Shown here in pieces: positions 34,427 to 44,121 of a stretch of 64,000 nucleotides of DNA. The position numbers were made by a program, and so were the translations under genes. Origin of the DNA: Bacteroidales bacterium (lineage in GTDB: Bacteria > Bacteroidota > Bacteroidia > Bacteroidales > P3); NCBI GenBank assembly GCA_009785425.1, contig WQWI01000003.1:48452-112451 (forward strand), given 5' to 3'. Within the stretch, counting starts at the first letter, position 1, and each line of letters opens with the position of its first letter. Below the pieces are notes generated by a model. That model had not been told where the DNA came from. It did not search any database and saw nothing but the letters and a program-made list of their open reading frames with translations.

Positions 34427-34961
34427 TGCATGGCTTGTATCACGCAGTGCGTTGTTGGGCGATCGGAAAGCATTTTCACAATTAGTGGAAACTTACCAGT
34501 CGCCCATCAGGCGTTTCTTCTTCAACCTGACCGGCGGAAACGAAGAATTGAGCAAAGATTTGGCACAAGATACTTTTGTGAAGGCTTGGCTGAATATCGG
34601 CTCGTTTCGTGCCACCGCAAAATTTTCGACTTGGCTTTTTCGAATTGCATACAACACATTTTACGACTATGCACGTGCGAAAAAATTAGCACGGACGTCC
34701 ACCCCCCTGCCCCCCGCGCGGGGGATTAAGGGGGTGGGAATTGATGCTGACAGCAAAGGTATGTCAGAGGTAGATTTCAATATGGATTTTTTACAGGCAC
34801 TAAAAATCCTCAAAGAAGACGAATGCACAGCCATGTTATTATTTTACATGGAAGATCAAACCATAGAAAAAATCTCAAAAATCATGAACTGCCCGACAGG
34901 TACGGTTAAATCGCACCTGTCCCGAGGGAAAGAAAAAATCGCTAAATACTTTTCAAGATGA
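34416..34961 (+). CDS. RNA polymerase sigma factor, ECF type
   Basis: A 181-residue ECF sigma factor. Region 2 is about residues 8-85 (LVETYQSPIRRFFFNLTGG, DLAQDTFVKAWLNIGSFR, FSTWLFRIAYNTFYDYARAK). Region 4 is about 118-178 (LKEDECTAMLLFYMEDQTIEK, NCPTGTVKSHLSRGKEKI). The linker between them (TSTPLPPARGIKGVGI) is encoded by a C/G-rich palindromic repeat at 34699-34737 that keeps the frame. The start at 34416 fits sigma N-termini and overlaps the upstream gene by 11 nt; the stop overlaps the next gene (ATGA). Confidence 0.9.
   Translation: MQNDAWLVSRSALLGDRKAFSQLVETYQSPIRRFFFNLTGGNEELSKDLAQDTFVKAWLNIGSFRATAKFSTWLFRIAYNTFYDYARAKKLARTSTPLPPARGIKGVGIDADSKGMSEVDFNMDFLQALKILKEDECTAMLLFYMEDQTIEKISKIMNCPTGTVKSHLSRGKEKIAKYFSR
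34699..34737. repeat. C/G-rich hairpin repeat inserted in the sigma factor gene
   Basis: CCACCCCC (34699-34706) pairs with GGGGGTGG (34730-34737), and inside is CCCCC-GCGC-GGGGG (34711-34724). Its GC content contrasts sharply with the AT-rich flanks. A similar CCCCCGC..GCGGGGG unit lies in the intergenic region from 55440. It adds about 13 codons without changing frame. Confidence 0.85.
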
Positions 34962-35281
34962 ACGACAAAGACTTAAAAAAACTATTCACTTCTCACAAGG
35001 TTGATATTGTCGACGAGGGTTTTTCGGAGCGTGTAGTTCAACGACTGCCTCAACGAAGAAACATTTTGTCGCAAGTGATTATGATAACATTCATCTTCAT
35101 CGGATTTGTGCTGGTATTTGTTTTACAGGGTTTTGCCCCGATATTTGAGCAAATTAATCAATTGGCGGGCTCGGTTCAGCAACTGGAGATTTCCTCAATA
35201 ATGGCTATTGCGGGCTCTTTGATTATTTGGACTTTCTTGCTTGGTACGGTTGGATTTTCTGTGGCTTCTGTAAGTGACTAA
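34958..35281 (+). CDS. small membrane protein after the sigma factor (anti-sigma candidate, DUF5056-like)
   Basis: A 107-residue protein with a soluble N-terminal part of about 40 residues (KKLFTSHKVDIVDEGFSERVV), a helix at about 41-60, a short external loop, and a second helix at about 80-102. The ATGA overlap with the sigma gene and the soluble-then-membrane layout are those of a small anti-sigma factor, though no zinc motif is present. Similar proteins next to Bacteroides sigma genes are annotated DUF5056. The anti-sigma function is an inference. Confidence 0.65.
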   Translation: MNDKDLKKLFTSHKVDIVDEGFSERVVQRLPQRRNILSQVIMITFIFIGFVLVFVLQGFAPIFEQINQLAGSVQQLEISSIMAIAGSLIIWTFLLGTVGFSVASVSD

Positions 35282-35352
35282 TTAAAAAATTTAACACTTT
35301 TTAAGTTTTTTATTCGGATTTTTTGACGTAACTTTGTGGCAGATAAAATAAA

Positions 35353-35384
35353 TTTGCAAATTAGTAATATATTTATTATCTTTG
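35353..35384 (+). promoter_or_regulatory. promoter of hicAB
   Basis: TTTG at 35353-35356 and TATCTTTG at 35377-35384, spacer 20 nt. The start near 35389 gives a leader of about 43 nt. A second possible -7 box, TAACTTTG, is at 35329-35336. HicB proteins with a C-terminal HTH usually repress such promoters. Confidence 0.75.
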
Positions 35385-35431
35385 TAGCCTCAAATGGTCT
35401 TAAATGTATTGCTGTTTTCATCCCATGATAT

Positions 35432-35617
35432 ATGAAATATAGTGAACTAATAAGACTTTTGAAACAAAACGGATGGGTTGTTGTCAGTCAAAAAGGAAGT
35501 CATCTAAAAATGCGACATCCCAAACATGAAAATAGTTTAATTGTACCAAATCACGGTGCAAAAGAAGCAGGAACAGGCATAGCGCATGCCATATTAAAAC
35601 AAGGAAAAGTCAAATGA
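35432..35617 (+). CDS. hicA: HicA-type mRNA interferase toxin
   Basis: A 61-residue double-stranded-RNA-binding-fold toxin that cuts mRNA. The sequence MKYSELIRLLKQNGWVVVSQ followed by KGSHLKMRHP, with the catalytic histidine in GSH (H23), and the VPNHG strand match HicA/YcfA. It overlaps hicB by ATGA. Toxin-first order is typical for hicAB. Confidence 0.9.
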   Translation: MKYSELIRLLKQNGWVVVSQKGSHLKMRHPKHENSLIVPNHGAKEAGTGIAHAILKQGKVK

Positions 35618-36009
35618 AAACCATTACAGTAACATTAGAGTGGACGAACGACGGATACGGGGTTTGGTTTGAGGAATTTCCCGGTATATTCTCGTTTGGG
35701 GAAACAGTTGAAGAGGCAAAACTTCAAGCAAAAGAAGCAATTCAATTGGCATTTGAAGATCACAAAAAACCACCAAAATGGCTCACAAACGGTTATGAAA
35801 TTGCTGTAAAATTTGATGTTCCCGCTTTGCTCAAGCACTATCAACATATTTTTACCAAGCGAGGACTGTCGAAAATAACCGGCGTTAATGAGAGTTTGCT
35901 CAGTCAATATGCCGGTGGCTTGAAACGCCCTCGTAAACAGCAAGTGCATCGCATAGAAGCTGGTTTAAAACTATTAAGCAAAGAGTTGTCGGAGATTTCT
36001 CTAACTTAA
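35614..36009 (+). CDS. hicB: HicB-type antitoxin with C-terminal DNA-binding domain
   Basis: A 131-residue antitoxin. The N-terminal partial RNase H-like domain (residues 1-60) has DGYGVWFEEFPGIFSFGETV and EAKLQAKEAIQLAFEDH. A helix-turn-helix region at about 83-125 (LSKITGVNESLLSQYAGGLKRP) suggests operator binding and autorepression. It neutralises HicA and ends 11 nt before a convergent kinase gene. Confidence 0.9.
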   Translation: MKTITVTLEWTNDGYGVWFEEFPGIFSFGETVEEAKLQAKEAIQLAFEDHKKPPKWLTNGYEIAVKFDVPALLKHYQHIFTKRGLSKITGVNESLLSQYAGGLKRPRKQQVHRIEAGLKLLSKELSEISLT

Positions 36010-36020
36010 CAACTTTACAC

Positions 36021-37676
36021 CTAATAAACAAACGAACTACCCCCTAAAAATTCTCGCAAAATCGAGGTTGGCGGAATTTCCCTGTCGCTCATCGGCTGAA
36101 AATATGCGAGAAATTTCAACAAGGTTTTTGCATCGTTAAACGCTTGGGATGTTTCCGGAACGGCACGTAAAATAGGCTCTGCAAACGTTTTCAAAACCGA
36201 CAATTCAAAAATCAATGCCGAATTAAACATAACATCCGCTTTCTCTTGAAACGGAAAAATGTTTTTTTCCTCGCCACGGCGAACGCTGTTCCAACGGTTA
36301 ATCGTGTCTTCTGCAGAATAACCTCGAGTTCTGTAATCGCGGACAATCCTACGAAGCAGGCGATTGTCGGCAGTTGGAATCGGGTTGTGTGCATCAATCG
36401 AAATCGGGGTCAATGCCGACACATAAATTCTGTATTTTAACTCATCTGAGATACGTTCTGTGAGTTTGGGCGTATTGCCGTGAATGCCTTCCATCACAAG
36501 GATAGAGCCTTTTTTGAGTTGCAACGTATTGCCACGAAACTCGCGCTGTCCGGTGTAAAAATTAAATGTAGGAGGTTTAATTTCTTTGCCGTCAAGCAGT
36601 TCAATCAATTGTTCGTTGAAAAAATCCACATCCAAAGCACCGATGGTCTCAAAGTCGTATTCGCCGTTTTCGTCCCGTGGCGTGTCTTCACGATTTTTGA
36701 AATAATTATCGAGTTCAACCACTACAGGTTTCAGACCAACCACTTGCAACTGAATGCTCAAACGCTTGCTAAATGTGGTCTTTCCGGATGATGACGGCCC
36801 ACTGATCAACACCATTTTTGTGTCGTTTCGCTTAAAAATTTCATCTGCAATTTGAGCGATGTTTTTTTCTTGTAACGCTTCTGTGATTTTAATCAAATCT
36901 CCGTCAGTTTGCTGTTTTACACGTTGATTCAAATCTCCGATATAGTGCAGATCCAGAACATCTAACCACTCCTTGTATCGTCTGAAAACCTTGAATAATT
37001 TGGAATCGGGTTCGACTTTAGCACCTAATCCGGACGGAGTTGTAAAGGGTGTTTTCATCAAAAAACCATTGCCGTAAAATTCAAATTCCAAAGGAGGCAA
37101 ATACCCGGTTGAGGGCAATAAATAACCATAAAAATAATTCACTTCATCATCTAAAAAATACACGGACGTAAAAAAACTGTGGCGTGTTTCGAGACTATTT
37201 ATTTTGTCGAACAACCGATGTTTTTTGAAGAGTTCGATAGCCTCTTCCGTGTGAACTTCTTGACGGCGAAACAGCAGATTAGCCTTGATTATTTCACGTG
37301 TTCTAACTTCCAACGCACGTGCCATATCTTGACTGATTGCAAACGGCAGATTGTCGATTTCGCAATACACACCGCCCGGAAGCGTATGCTCCACACGCAA
37401 ATTAGCCTCCGGAAATAGGTCTCGAACCGCCTTATACAACACAAAAATCGCCGACCGCTGACCCATACGTTTTGTCAGAGGATGTTTAAAATCAATAAAT
37501 TCGACAATTTTTGGTTTATAAACTTCGTAGTCCAATTCCCGCAATTTATTATTGACAACGCAGGCTACAGCCTCTTCGCCAAGTGGACTTCCAAAGGCTT
37601 CGTGAAGTTGTTGAAGATTTATTCCTTTTGGAAAAGACTTGGTTTCGTTAGTGTTTTTGCAGGTGATGTCGATCAT
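36021..37676 (-). CDS. nucleoside kinase with N-terminal TGS/ThrRS-like region and uridine kinase domain
   Basis: A 551-residue fusion common in Bacteroidota. Residues 1-60 are a TGS-like domain (MIDITCKNTNETKSFPKGIN), about 60-230 resemble the second additional domain of threonyl-tRNA synthetase (KHPLTKRMGQRSAIFVLYKA), and about 290-500 are a phosphoribulokinase/uridine kinase domain with the P-loop LISGPSSSGKTTFSKRL and EGIHGNTPKL. It is expected to phosphorylate a nucleoside with ATP or GTP. The start at 37676 follows a reverse-strand -7 box at 37695-37702; the longer frame is upstream of transcription start. Confidence 0.88.
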   Translation of the reverse strand: MIDITCKNTNETKSFPKGINLQQLHEAFGSPLGEEAVACVVNNKLRELDYEVYKPKIVEFIDFKHPLTKRMGQRSAIFVLYKAVRDLFPEANLRVEHTLPGGVYCEIDNLPFAISQDMARALEVRTREIIKANLLFRRQEVHTEEAIELFKKHRLFDKINSLETRHSFFTSVYFLDDEVNYFYGYLLPSTGYLPPLEFEFYGNGFLMKTPFTTPSGLGAKVEPDSKLFKVFRRYKEWLDVLDLHYIGDLNQRVKQQTDGDLIKITEALQEKNIAQIADEIFKRNDTKMVLISGPSSSGKTTFSKRLSIQLQVVGLKPVVVELDNYFKNREDTPRDENGEYDFETIGALDVDFFNEQLIELLDGKEIKPPTFNFYTGQREFRGNTLQLKKGSILVMEGIHGNTPKLTERISDELKYRIYVSALTPISIDAHNPIPTADNRLLRRIVRDYRTRGYSAEDTINRWNSVRRGEEKNIFPFQEKADVMFNSALIFELSVLKTFAEPILRAVPETSQAFNDAKTLLKFLAYFQPMSDREIPPTSILREFLGGSSFVY

Positions 37677-37694
37677 TGTGCATTCTTTTTTCGA

Positions 37695-37702
37695 CAAAGA
37701 TA
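37695..37702 (-). promoter_or_regulatory. -7 box of the nucleoside kinase gene
   Basis: Forward CAAAGATA, reverse TATCTTTG, 19 nt before the start codon at 37676. Divergent from the gap promoter 9 nt away. Confidence 0.65.
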
Positions 37703-37710
37703 CAAAAAGT

Positions 37711-37741
37711 TTTGAGAACTGTCGTTTTTTTCGTATCTTTG
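37711..37741 (+). promoter_or_regulatory. promoter of gap
   Basis: TTTG at 37711-37714 and TATCTTTG at 37734-37741, spacer 19 nt. The leader is about 48 nt to the ATG at 37794. Confidence 0.8.
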
Positions 37742-37781
37742 TGGTCAAGTTTCAATAAAATCTCAAGTTAAAAACCCATAA

Positions 37782-38792
<1,011 letters not shown>

Positions 38793-38796
38793 ATAC

Positions 38797-38861
38797 TGTA
38801 GGGGCGTATTGCATACGCCCTATTGCCAATATTTATGGGGCGTATGCAATACGCCCCTACA
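38797..38861. repeat. family B inverted repeat between gap and dxs
   Basis: A perfect 24-bp stem (arms 38797-38820 and 38838-38861, left arm starting TGTAGGGGCGTATTGC) with a 17-nt loop. It starts 4 nt after the gap stop and ends 10 nt before the dxs ATG. Its GGGCGTA/TACGCCC core is shared with 42015-42037. It may limit read-through into dxs. Confidence 0.85.
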
Positions 38862-38871
38862 TTTACCCAAA

Positions 38872-40755
38872 ATGCCTTTACTAAACGAAATATCTTTTCC
38901 GACGGATTTGCGAAAGTTGCAAAAAAAACAACTTTCACAGATTTGTGACGAGTTGCGAAGTTTTATTATTGAAGAAGCATCACACAATCCCGGACATTTA
39001 GGTTCAGGATTGGGAGTTGTAGAGTTGACAGTTGCGTTACATTATGTATTCAACACACCATACGATAAAATCGTTTGGGACGTCGGACACCAAGCCTACC
39101 CGCATAAAATTCTGACAGGACGTAAAGAACGTTTTCACACAAACCGAAAATACAAAGGCATTAGCGGATTTCCAAAGATGAGCGAGAGCGAATACGATGC
39201 GTTCGGTACAGGACACTCGTCAACTTCAATATCCGCAACCTTAGGAATGGCGGTAGCTTCGGCACTTCAAAGCGAAACCGACCGACAGCATATTGCCGTA
39301 ATCGGCGACGGATCGCTTACAGGTGGAATGTCGTTCGAAGCCTTGAATCACGCGGGAGTTGAAAGGAGCAATATTTTGGTAATTGTCAATGACAACGGTA
39401 TTGCGATTGACAAAAATGTTGGTGGTTTGAGTAAGTATTTTACGCAAATTACAAGCTCAAAAACATATAACCGTGTGCGAAACCGAATTTGGAATTTGTT
39501 CGGAGGGAATAGCGAATATCATCAAAAATCCAAAAACTACGTTCGTCGTTTTTTCGCTGCTATCAAAGCTTTGTTGTTTAGAAAAGGCAATCTTTTCGAG
39601 AGTTTAGGCTTTCGATACTTTGGTCCAATTGACGGGAATGATGTAGAAAGCTTGGTCAAAACATTGAAAGATTTGAAAGAGATTAATGGTCCAAAAGTTT
39701 TACACATTGCTACAAAAAAAGGAAAGGGTTTGAGTAAAGCGGAAAATGATCCAACGCTGTATCATGCACCAGGTACGTTCGATTGCGAAACAGGCGAAAT
39801 CAAAACCATTTCTACAGAGCAAATACCGCCCAAATTTCAAGATGTTTTTGGTCTGACTTTGGTTGAATTGGCTGAAAAAAATCCGAAAATTGTCGGCATC
39901 ACGCCCGCCATGCTAACCGGTAGCTCAATGACTTTTTTGCAAAAACATTTTCCCGAACGCACATTCGATGTGGGTATTGCCGAACAACACGCTGTAACGT
40001 TTTCGGCGGGATTGGCAACACAAGGTTTAGTTCCGTTTTGCAACATTTACTCATCGTTTATGCAGCGTGCATTGGATCAAGTTATCCACGATGTTGCGTT
40101 GCAAAATTTGCCTGTGATTTTTTGTTTAGACCGTGCAGGATTAGTAGGAGAGGATGGCGCAACACACCACGGATTTTTCGATTTGGCTCTGTTTCGCTGC
40201 ATTCCGAATGTTATCATCGCATCACCCTTGAATGAAATAGACCTGCGTAACTTGATGTTTACCGCACAAAGTACCAAACAGCCCTTTGTAATCCGCTATC
40301 CACGCGGAAGAGGAACAATCGCTGACTGGAAAAAAGCGATGCAGCCGATAGAAATTGGCAAAGGTGTTTGCTTGAAACAAGGCGAAAATATGGCAATTGT
40401 ATCAATCGGTGCAATTGGCCAAAACGCTCTGAAAGCCGTAGATGTTCTCGAAAAAACAGGGCAAAAAATTTCGGTTTACGATATGCGTTTTTTAGCTCCT
40501 TTGGACGAAATTTTACTTCACGAAATTTTCAAATCACACGAACGTATCATTACACTTGAGGACGGCGTGATTGAAGGTGGTTTGGGAAGTGCCGTTATGG
40601 AATTTGCCGTGAAAAACAACTATCACATTCCTGTCGAACGCTTGGGTATTCCTCGTCGATTTGTTGAGCAAGGTACAATCGAAGAATTACAGGCGGAATG
40701 CAAGTTTGATGTTGATTCGATTGTGAAAAAAATAGGTGCGAGGTGCGAAGTTTGA
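38872..40755 (+). CDS. dxs: 1-deoxy-D-xylulose-5-phosphate synthase
   Basis: Condenses pyruvate and glyceraldehyde-3-phosphate to DXP, the first step of the MEP isoprenoid pathway and a source for thiamine and pyridoxal. The 627-residue transketolase-like enzyme has SHNPGHLGSGLGVVELT, WDVGHQAYPHKILTGR, the thiamine-diphosphate motif GDGSLTGGMSFEALNHAG..NDN, and the C-terminal DVGIAEQHAVTFSAGLA. The start at 38872 (MPLLNEISFP) excludes an earlier frame that runs through the repeat. It ends 4 nt from a convergent gene. Confidence 0.96.
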   Translation: MPLLNEISFPTDLRKLQKKQLSQICDELRSFIIEEASHNPGHLGSGLGVVELTVALHYVFNTPYDKIVWDVGHQAYPHKILTGRKERFHTNRKYKGISGFPKMSESEYDAFGTGHSSTSISATLGMAVASALQSETDRQHIAVIGDGSLTGGMSFEALNHAGVERSNILVIVNDNGIAIDKNVGGLSKYFTQITSSKTYNRVRNRIWNLFGGNSEYHQKSKNYVRRFFAAIKALLFRKGNLFESLGFRYFGPIDGNDVESLVKTLKDLKEINGPKVLHIATKKGKGLSKAENDPTLYHAPGTFDCETGEIKTISTEQIPPKFQDVFGLTLVELAEKNPKIVGITPAMLTGSSMTFLQKHFPERTFDVGIAEQHAVTFSAGLATQGLVPFCNIYSSFMQRALDQVIHDVALQNLPVIFCLDRAGLVGEDGATHHGFFDLALFRCIPNVIIASPLNEIDLRNLMFTAQSTKQPFVIRYPRGRGTIADWKKAMQPIEIGKGVCLKQGENMAIVSIGAIGQNALKAVDVLEKTGQKISVYDMRFLAPLDEILLHEIFKSHERIITLEDGVIEGGLGSAVMEFAVKNNYHIPVERLGIPRRFVEQGTIEELQAECKFDVDSIVKKIGARCEV

Positions 40756-40759
40756 TTTT

Positions 40760-41407
40760 TCAGAAACGATACCCAATTCCCAACTCCAAAAAACCTCTCG
40801 CTCCAATACCTAAATTAAAGTTGAGCGTGAAATTTTGTATGTTTCCTTGAAGTCCGAATACCGAAAGGTGAAAGGCTGAAGTCACCCCGCCTTGAGCAGG
40901 AATGACATCGCCAAACCGCCCTACATTTTGGTGCAAATACCTTATTCCAAACCCAATTCCGGAGGATAAAGTAGTCGACCCATCTCTAGATGTAAACCAA
41001 TTAGCCCGCACCTCGGGCATGATTAGAAAATGATGAAAACGTTCGGTAAAATGATGTGGTGAGTGAGCATCAACATACAAATCCCATTTTCGCCAAACCT
41101 GCTGATAAGATAAGTTTATCATCAAAACAATTTGTTCATGGACATGTCGTCCGTAAGCCAACGAAAATATTCCCGAATTTTCATAACGATAATAAACTGC
41201 TCTGATTCCGTATTTGCCATGTATCACACTGAATCTATTGTTATCGGTAGAGTTGTCCAAAAAAGGTGCAATTAAAATAAGTGCCGGATTATAAGAAAAC
41301 GTAACGATGTTTTTCCTCATACTTAGGGATGTTGTTTGTTCTGTTGCTTGTGCAAATAGAACACAACTTCCAAAAGTAATCAGTACTGACAATATGGCTT
41401 GTTTCAT
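40760..41407 (-). CDS. predicted outer-membrane beta-barrel protein, unknown function
   Basis: A 215-residue protein with a signal peptide (1-20, ending LFAQ). The mature part alternates hydrophobic and polar residues (for example MINLSYQQVWRKWDLYVDA) and ends GARGFLELGIGYRF with a terminal phenylalanine, as in small outer-membrane barrels. No named family is recognised. It starts 12 nt after the stop of the lipoprotein gene on the same strand, so the two form a unit. Confidence 0.65.
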   Translation of the reverse strand: MKQAILSVLITFGSCVLFAQATEQTTSLSMRKNIVTFSYNPALILIAPFLDNSTDNNRFSVIHGKYGIRAVYYRYENSGIFSLAYGRHVHEQIVLMINLSYQQVWRKWDLYVDAHSPHHFTERFHHFLIMPEVRANWFTSRDGSTTLSSGIGFGIRYLHQNVGRFGDVIPAQGGVTSAFHLSVFGLQGNIQNFTLNFNLGIGARGFLELGIGYRF

Positions 41408-41419
41408 TTTTTGTAGTTT

Positions 41420-41947
41420 TTATTGCAATGTTTGCTTAATCCAAACATCAAAACGTCCTCTTCGTACCTCAATTTTTCTGTTCGGAATACGTTCGCGAGT
41501 ATGCCTATCGTAACCATCGGCGTCAAATGCAAATGTTCCTGAAGCAATACTGTCGAATCTTGTAAAATGTATACTCGAAACATTCCGAGCCACGTACATA
41601 TCATTTCTGTTCCCATGCCAAAAGAACACCGAATCAATTACATTTTGTCCCATTTGAGGTTGAGATATAAAAAAGTGAAACGTATGATCGAATGCCATGT
41701 GAGCCACAAGCACAAAACGTCCGCATGTATCTTGTTTCATGACAGGAGGTCTTCCAGGAACAGAAAAAGGTCCGGGTCCAACCCAACCCCATCTTCTGCC
41801 TTCTTGAGTAACCAATTCCCCATTTATCAAACACGCAAACACACCAAGCCCTTCTTGAGTTTCCTCTGGAAATACCGGCGGTTCTTCTCGGCAACTCAAT
41901 AGTATGAAAAAGCCAAAAAGCCCGATTAAAAATGTTCTTGCTTTCAT
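41420..41947 (-). CDS. small lipoprotein, DUF6252/DUF5025-like
   Basis: A 175-residue lipoprotein with a signal ending FILLSC. The pattern (FACLINGELVTQEGRRW near the start, HFFISQPQ in the middle, ASGTFAFDADGYD, IEVRRGRFDVW at the end) resembles Bacteroidota lipoproteins of the DUF6252/DUF5025 type, whose function is unknown. The start at 41947 lies 22 nt after its -7 box. It is followed in the same unit by the predicted barrel protein. Confidence 0.7.
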   Translation of the reverse strand: MKARTFLIGLFGFFILLSCREEPPVFPEETQEGLGVFACLINGELVTQEGRRWGWVGPGPFSVPGRPPVMKQDTCGRFVLVAHMAFDHTFHFFISQPQMGQNVIDSVFFWHGNRNDMYVARNVSSIHFTRFDSIASGTFAFDADGYDRHTRERIPNRKIEVRRGRFDVWIKQTLQ

Positions 41948-41968
41948 AAATTTTGTTGTTTTGCTGTA

Positions 41969-42000
41969 CAAAGGTACAAAGTATTTTTGAAATAACCAAA
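41969..42000 (-). promoter_or_regulatory. promoter of the lipoprotein/barrel unit
   Basis: Reverse strand: -33 TTTG at 41997-42000 and -7 TACCTTTG at 41969-41976, spacer 20 nt. Confidence 0.75.
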
Positions 42001-42014
42001 TGACAGCACAAAAA

Positions 42015-42037
42015 AAGGGCGTACTTGATACGCCCTT
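42015..42037 (-). terminator. hairpin after floA
   Basis: AAGGGCGTA (42015-42023) pairs with TACGCCCTT (42029-42037) around a 5-nt loop; on the reverse strand it is followed by TTTTT. It lies 18 nt past the floA stop and before the next promoter. Its core matches family B repeats. Confidence 0.75.
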
Positions 42038-42054
42038 ACAAATCAGAAAAATGA

Positions 42055-43077
42055 CTATTTTTGCTCAGGATTCTTCCCCGGCGAAGCAATAGAGCCACGC
42101 ATAGTAGTATCTGCTTGAATGTTTTGGAATTTGAAATAATCCATAACCCCCATGTTTCCGCTTCTAAAGGCTTCTGCCATTGCACGCGGTACTTCGGCTT
42201 CGGCTTCGATAACCTTCGCACGAGCATCTTGGGCTTTTGCCTTAAATTCTTGCTCGGCGGCAACAGCCATTGCTCTACGCTCTTCGGCTTTCGCTTGAGC
42301 AATTTTTTTGTCTGCTTCTGCTTGATCCATTTGAAGTTGTGCACCGATATTTTTTCCTACCGTGATATCTGCAATATCAATCGACAAAATTTCAAATGCC
42401 GTACCGGAGTCCAAACCTTTGGAAAGTACAACTTTTGAAATCGAATCAGGATTTTCTAACACTTCTTTGTGCGAACCCGCAGAACCAACTGAAGATACAA
42501 TACCTTCACCAACACGAGCCAAAATCGTTTCTTCGCCTGCACCCCCAACCAATTGCTTGATATTTGTACGAACGGTTACACGAGCGATAGATTTCAATTC
42601 AATACCATCTTTCGCTACGGCAGAAATTTCTTTTGTGGTGATTACTTTCGGGTTTACCGACATTTGAACGGCTTCAAGAACATCACGACCTGCCAAGTCA
42701 ATAGCAGTAGCAGTTTTGAAGTCCAAGCCTAAATTGGCTTTATCTGCGGAAATCAGTGAGTTTACAACCGAATTGAGACGTCCGCCTGCCAAATAGTGAG
42801 CCTCCATTTCGTTGCGATTCAACTCCAATCCCGCTTTGCGAGAGGCAATCAAATTGCGAACGATAATTTCAGGCGAAACTTTTCTCCAACGCATCAAAAT
42901 GAGTTGAATCAACGGAATTCTTACTCCGGAAACAAAGGCATTTACCCATAGTCCGACCGGAACAAAGAAAAACAATAGCCAAAGGACAAAAATACTTCCA
43001 AAGGCGATAACAAGAATCAATCCGATATTGATATCGGGCACTTGTTGATGAGCTTGTAGTAGAATAGAATTAAACAT
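42055..43077 (-). CDS. floA: flotillin-like protein FloA
   Basis: A scaffold protein of functional membrane microdomains. The 340-residue protein has an N-terminal membrane-inserted segment (about 15-45: [20 protein letters not shown]), a PHB/SPFH-like domain with [19 protein letters not shown] and [20 protein letters not shown] patterns, and an alanine/glutamate-rich coiled coil (about 245-305: [20 protein letters not shown]) ending before a short tail. This is the FloA (YqfA) type rather than eukaryote-like flotillin. The start at 43077 follows its promoter. Confidence 0.92.
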   Translation of the reverse strand: MFNSILLQAHQQVPDINIGLILVIAFGSIFVLWLLFFFVPVGLWVNAFVSGVRIPLIQLILMRWRKVSPEIIVRNLIASRKAGLELNRNEMEAHYLAGGRLNSVVNSLISADKANLGLDFKTATAIDLAGRDVLEAVQMSVNPKVITTKEISAVAKDGIELKSIARVTVRTNIKQLVGGAGEETILARVGEGIVSSVGSAGSHKEVLENPDSISKVVLSKGLDSGTAFEILSIDIADITVGKNIGAQLQMDQAEADKKIAQAKAEERRAMAVAAEQEFKAKAQDARAKVIEAEAEVPRAMAEAFRSGNMGVMDYFKFQNIQADTTMRGSIASPGKNPEQK

Positions 43078-43098
43078 AAGTTGAAATTTTGGTTTCTG

Positions 43099-43130
43099 CA
43101 AAGATACAAAAAAAAAACGAGAAAACTCAA
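43099..43130 (-). promoter_or_regulatory. promoter of floA
   Basis: Reverse strand: -33 TTTG at 43127-43130 and -7 TATCTTTG at 43099-43106, spacer 20 nt. Confidence 0.8.
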
Positions 43131-43154
43131 AAAGTGTTAAAATGTTGTGTTAAA

Positions 43155-43186
43155 TTTGTGTAATTGATTTATTTTTTGTACTTTTG
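43155..43186 (+). promoter_or_regulatory. promoter of the GT8 gene, leaderless arrangement
   Basis: TTTG at 43155-43158 and TACTTTTG at 43179-43186, spacer 20 nt. The ATG at 43191 is only 5 nt beyond the last G, where transcription should start. Confidence 0.8.
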
Positions 43187-43190
43187 CAAT

Positions 43191-44105
43191 ATGGATAATA
43201 AATATACCCACACATTCCAAAATATCATTCCTATTGTTTTCGCTACTGACGACAACTATTTTCCTTATATGGCAGTGAGTATTCAGTCTGTGATGGAAAA
43301 TGCAGATCCTGAACAAACTTTCAAAATTTATGTTTTGTGCCAAAACCTATCAGAAAATTACAGGCAATTGCTACAAAAACAAATTGAAGCCTATCGAAAT
43401 TTTTCGATAGAATATGTTGATGTTTCAAAGCATTTTGAAAACTTATCGATTCGAAATCTGCGATACACTGTCAACTCTCTTTTTCGTTTGATAATTCCGT
43501 ATATTTTTACAACATATAAGCACGTGACATGGCTTGATGTTGATACGATATGTTTGACCAACATTGCAGATTTTTATCATAACACCGACGAAGGTAGCAT
43601 GCTAAAATGCGTGAAAGATATTGGGGTTCTTGCGGTAATTCGAAGCCATGCGAAAAAAGTAGGTCTAAGCAATTATCAAAAATATTTCAGTGCAGGCGTA
43701 CTTGTTTTCAATACGGAATTGTTTCGAAACAATGTCAAATTTGAAGACATGATGCTGCTTGAAGGGCAACGGGATTTACCATTTGCCGATCAAGAAATTT
43801 TGAATATCGTTTGTGAAAATAAGGTGCAATACGCTTCGATGGATTGGAATGTGATGTGTGGTAAATGTGAAGCCTACAAAAATCCAAAAATAATTCACTA
43901 CGTGTGGGACAAACCTTGGAAAAGTTTTTTCAAAACCAAACGCGGAAAATATTTTTGGAACTATGCCAAAAAAACACCGTTTTACGATATCGTTGTTCAA
44001 CAATCAAAGAAAAAAAACTTGAAAGATGTCGTAACTTTGATGAAATTCTTGGTGGTTACGTTTTTTGCAAAACTTTTGAGGAAAAATATAGAATCCGATA
44101 ACTAA
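43191..44105 (+). CDS. glycosyltransferase family 8 protein
   Basis: A 304-residue GT8-type transferase, the family that includes lipopolysaccharide galactosyl- and glucosyltransferases. It has the N-terminal IPIVFATDDNYFPYMAVSIQS (about 13-33), the metal-binding WLDVDTICL (D-x-D, about 114-122), FSAGVLVFNTELFR (about 163-176) and the DQEILN helix. It starts a cluster of five surface-glycan genes on the same strand. The message is predicted to be leaderless. Confidence 0.88.
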   Translation: MDNKYTHTFQNIIPIVFATDDNYFPYMAVSIQSVMENADPEQTFKIYVLCQNLSENYRQLLQKQIEAYRNFSIEYVDVSKHFENLSIRNLRYTVNSLFRLIIPYIFTTYKHVTWLDVDTICLTNIADFYHNTDEGSMLKCVKDIGVLAVIRSHAKKVGLSNYQKYFSAGVLVFNTELFRNNVKFEDMMLLEGQRDLPFADQEILNIVCENKVQYASMDWNVMCGKCEAYKNPKIIHYVWDKPWKSFFKTKRGKYFWNYAKKTPFYDIVVQQSKKKNLKDVVTLMKFLVVTFFAKLLRKNIESDN

Positions 44106-44121
44106 AAAAGTAATACGTCGA

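Noticed and set aside
36212..36440. Small frames within the nucleoside kinase gene on both strands
   Set aside because: They lie completely inside a 551-residue gene with clear domains and have no promoter or family match.
38809..38871. Longer dxs start inside the inverted repeat
   Set aside because: The extra 21 residues are encoded by the repeat stem and are not Dxs-like; the ATG at 38872 fits the family N-terminus.
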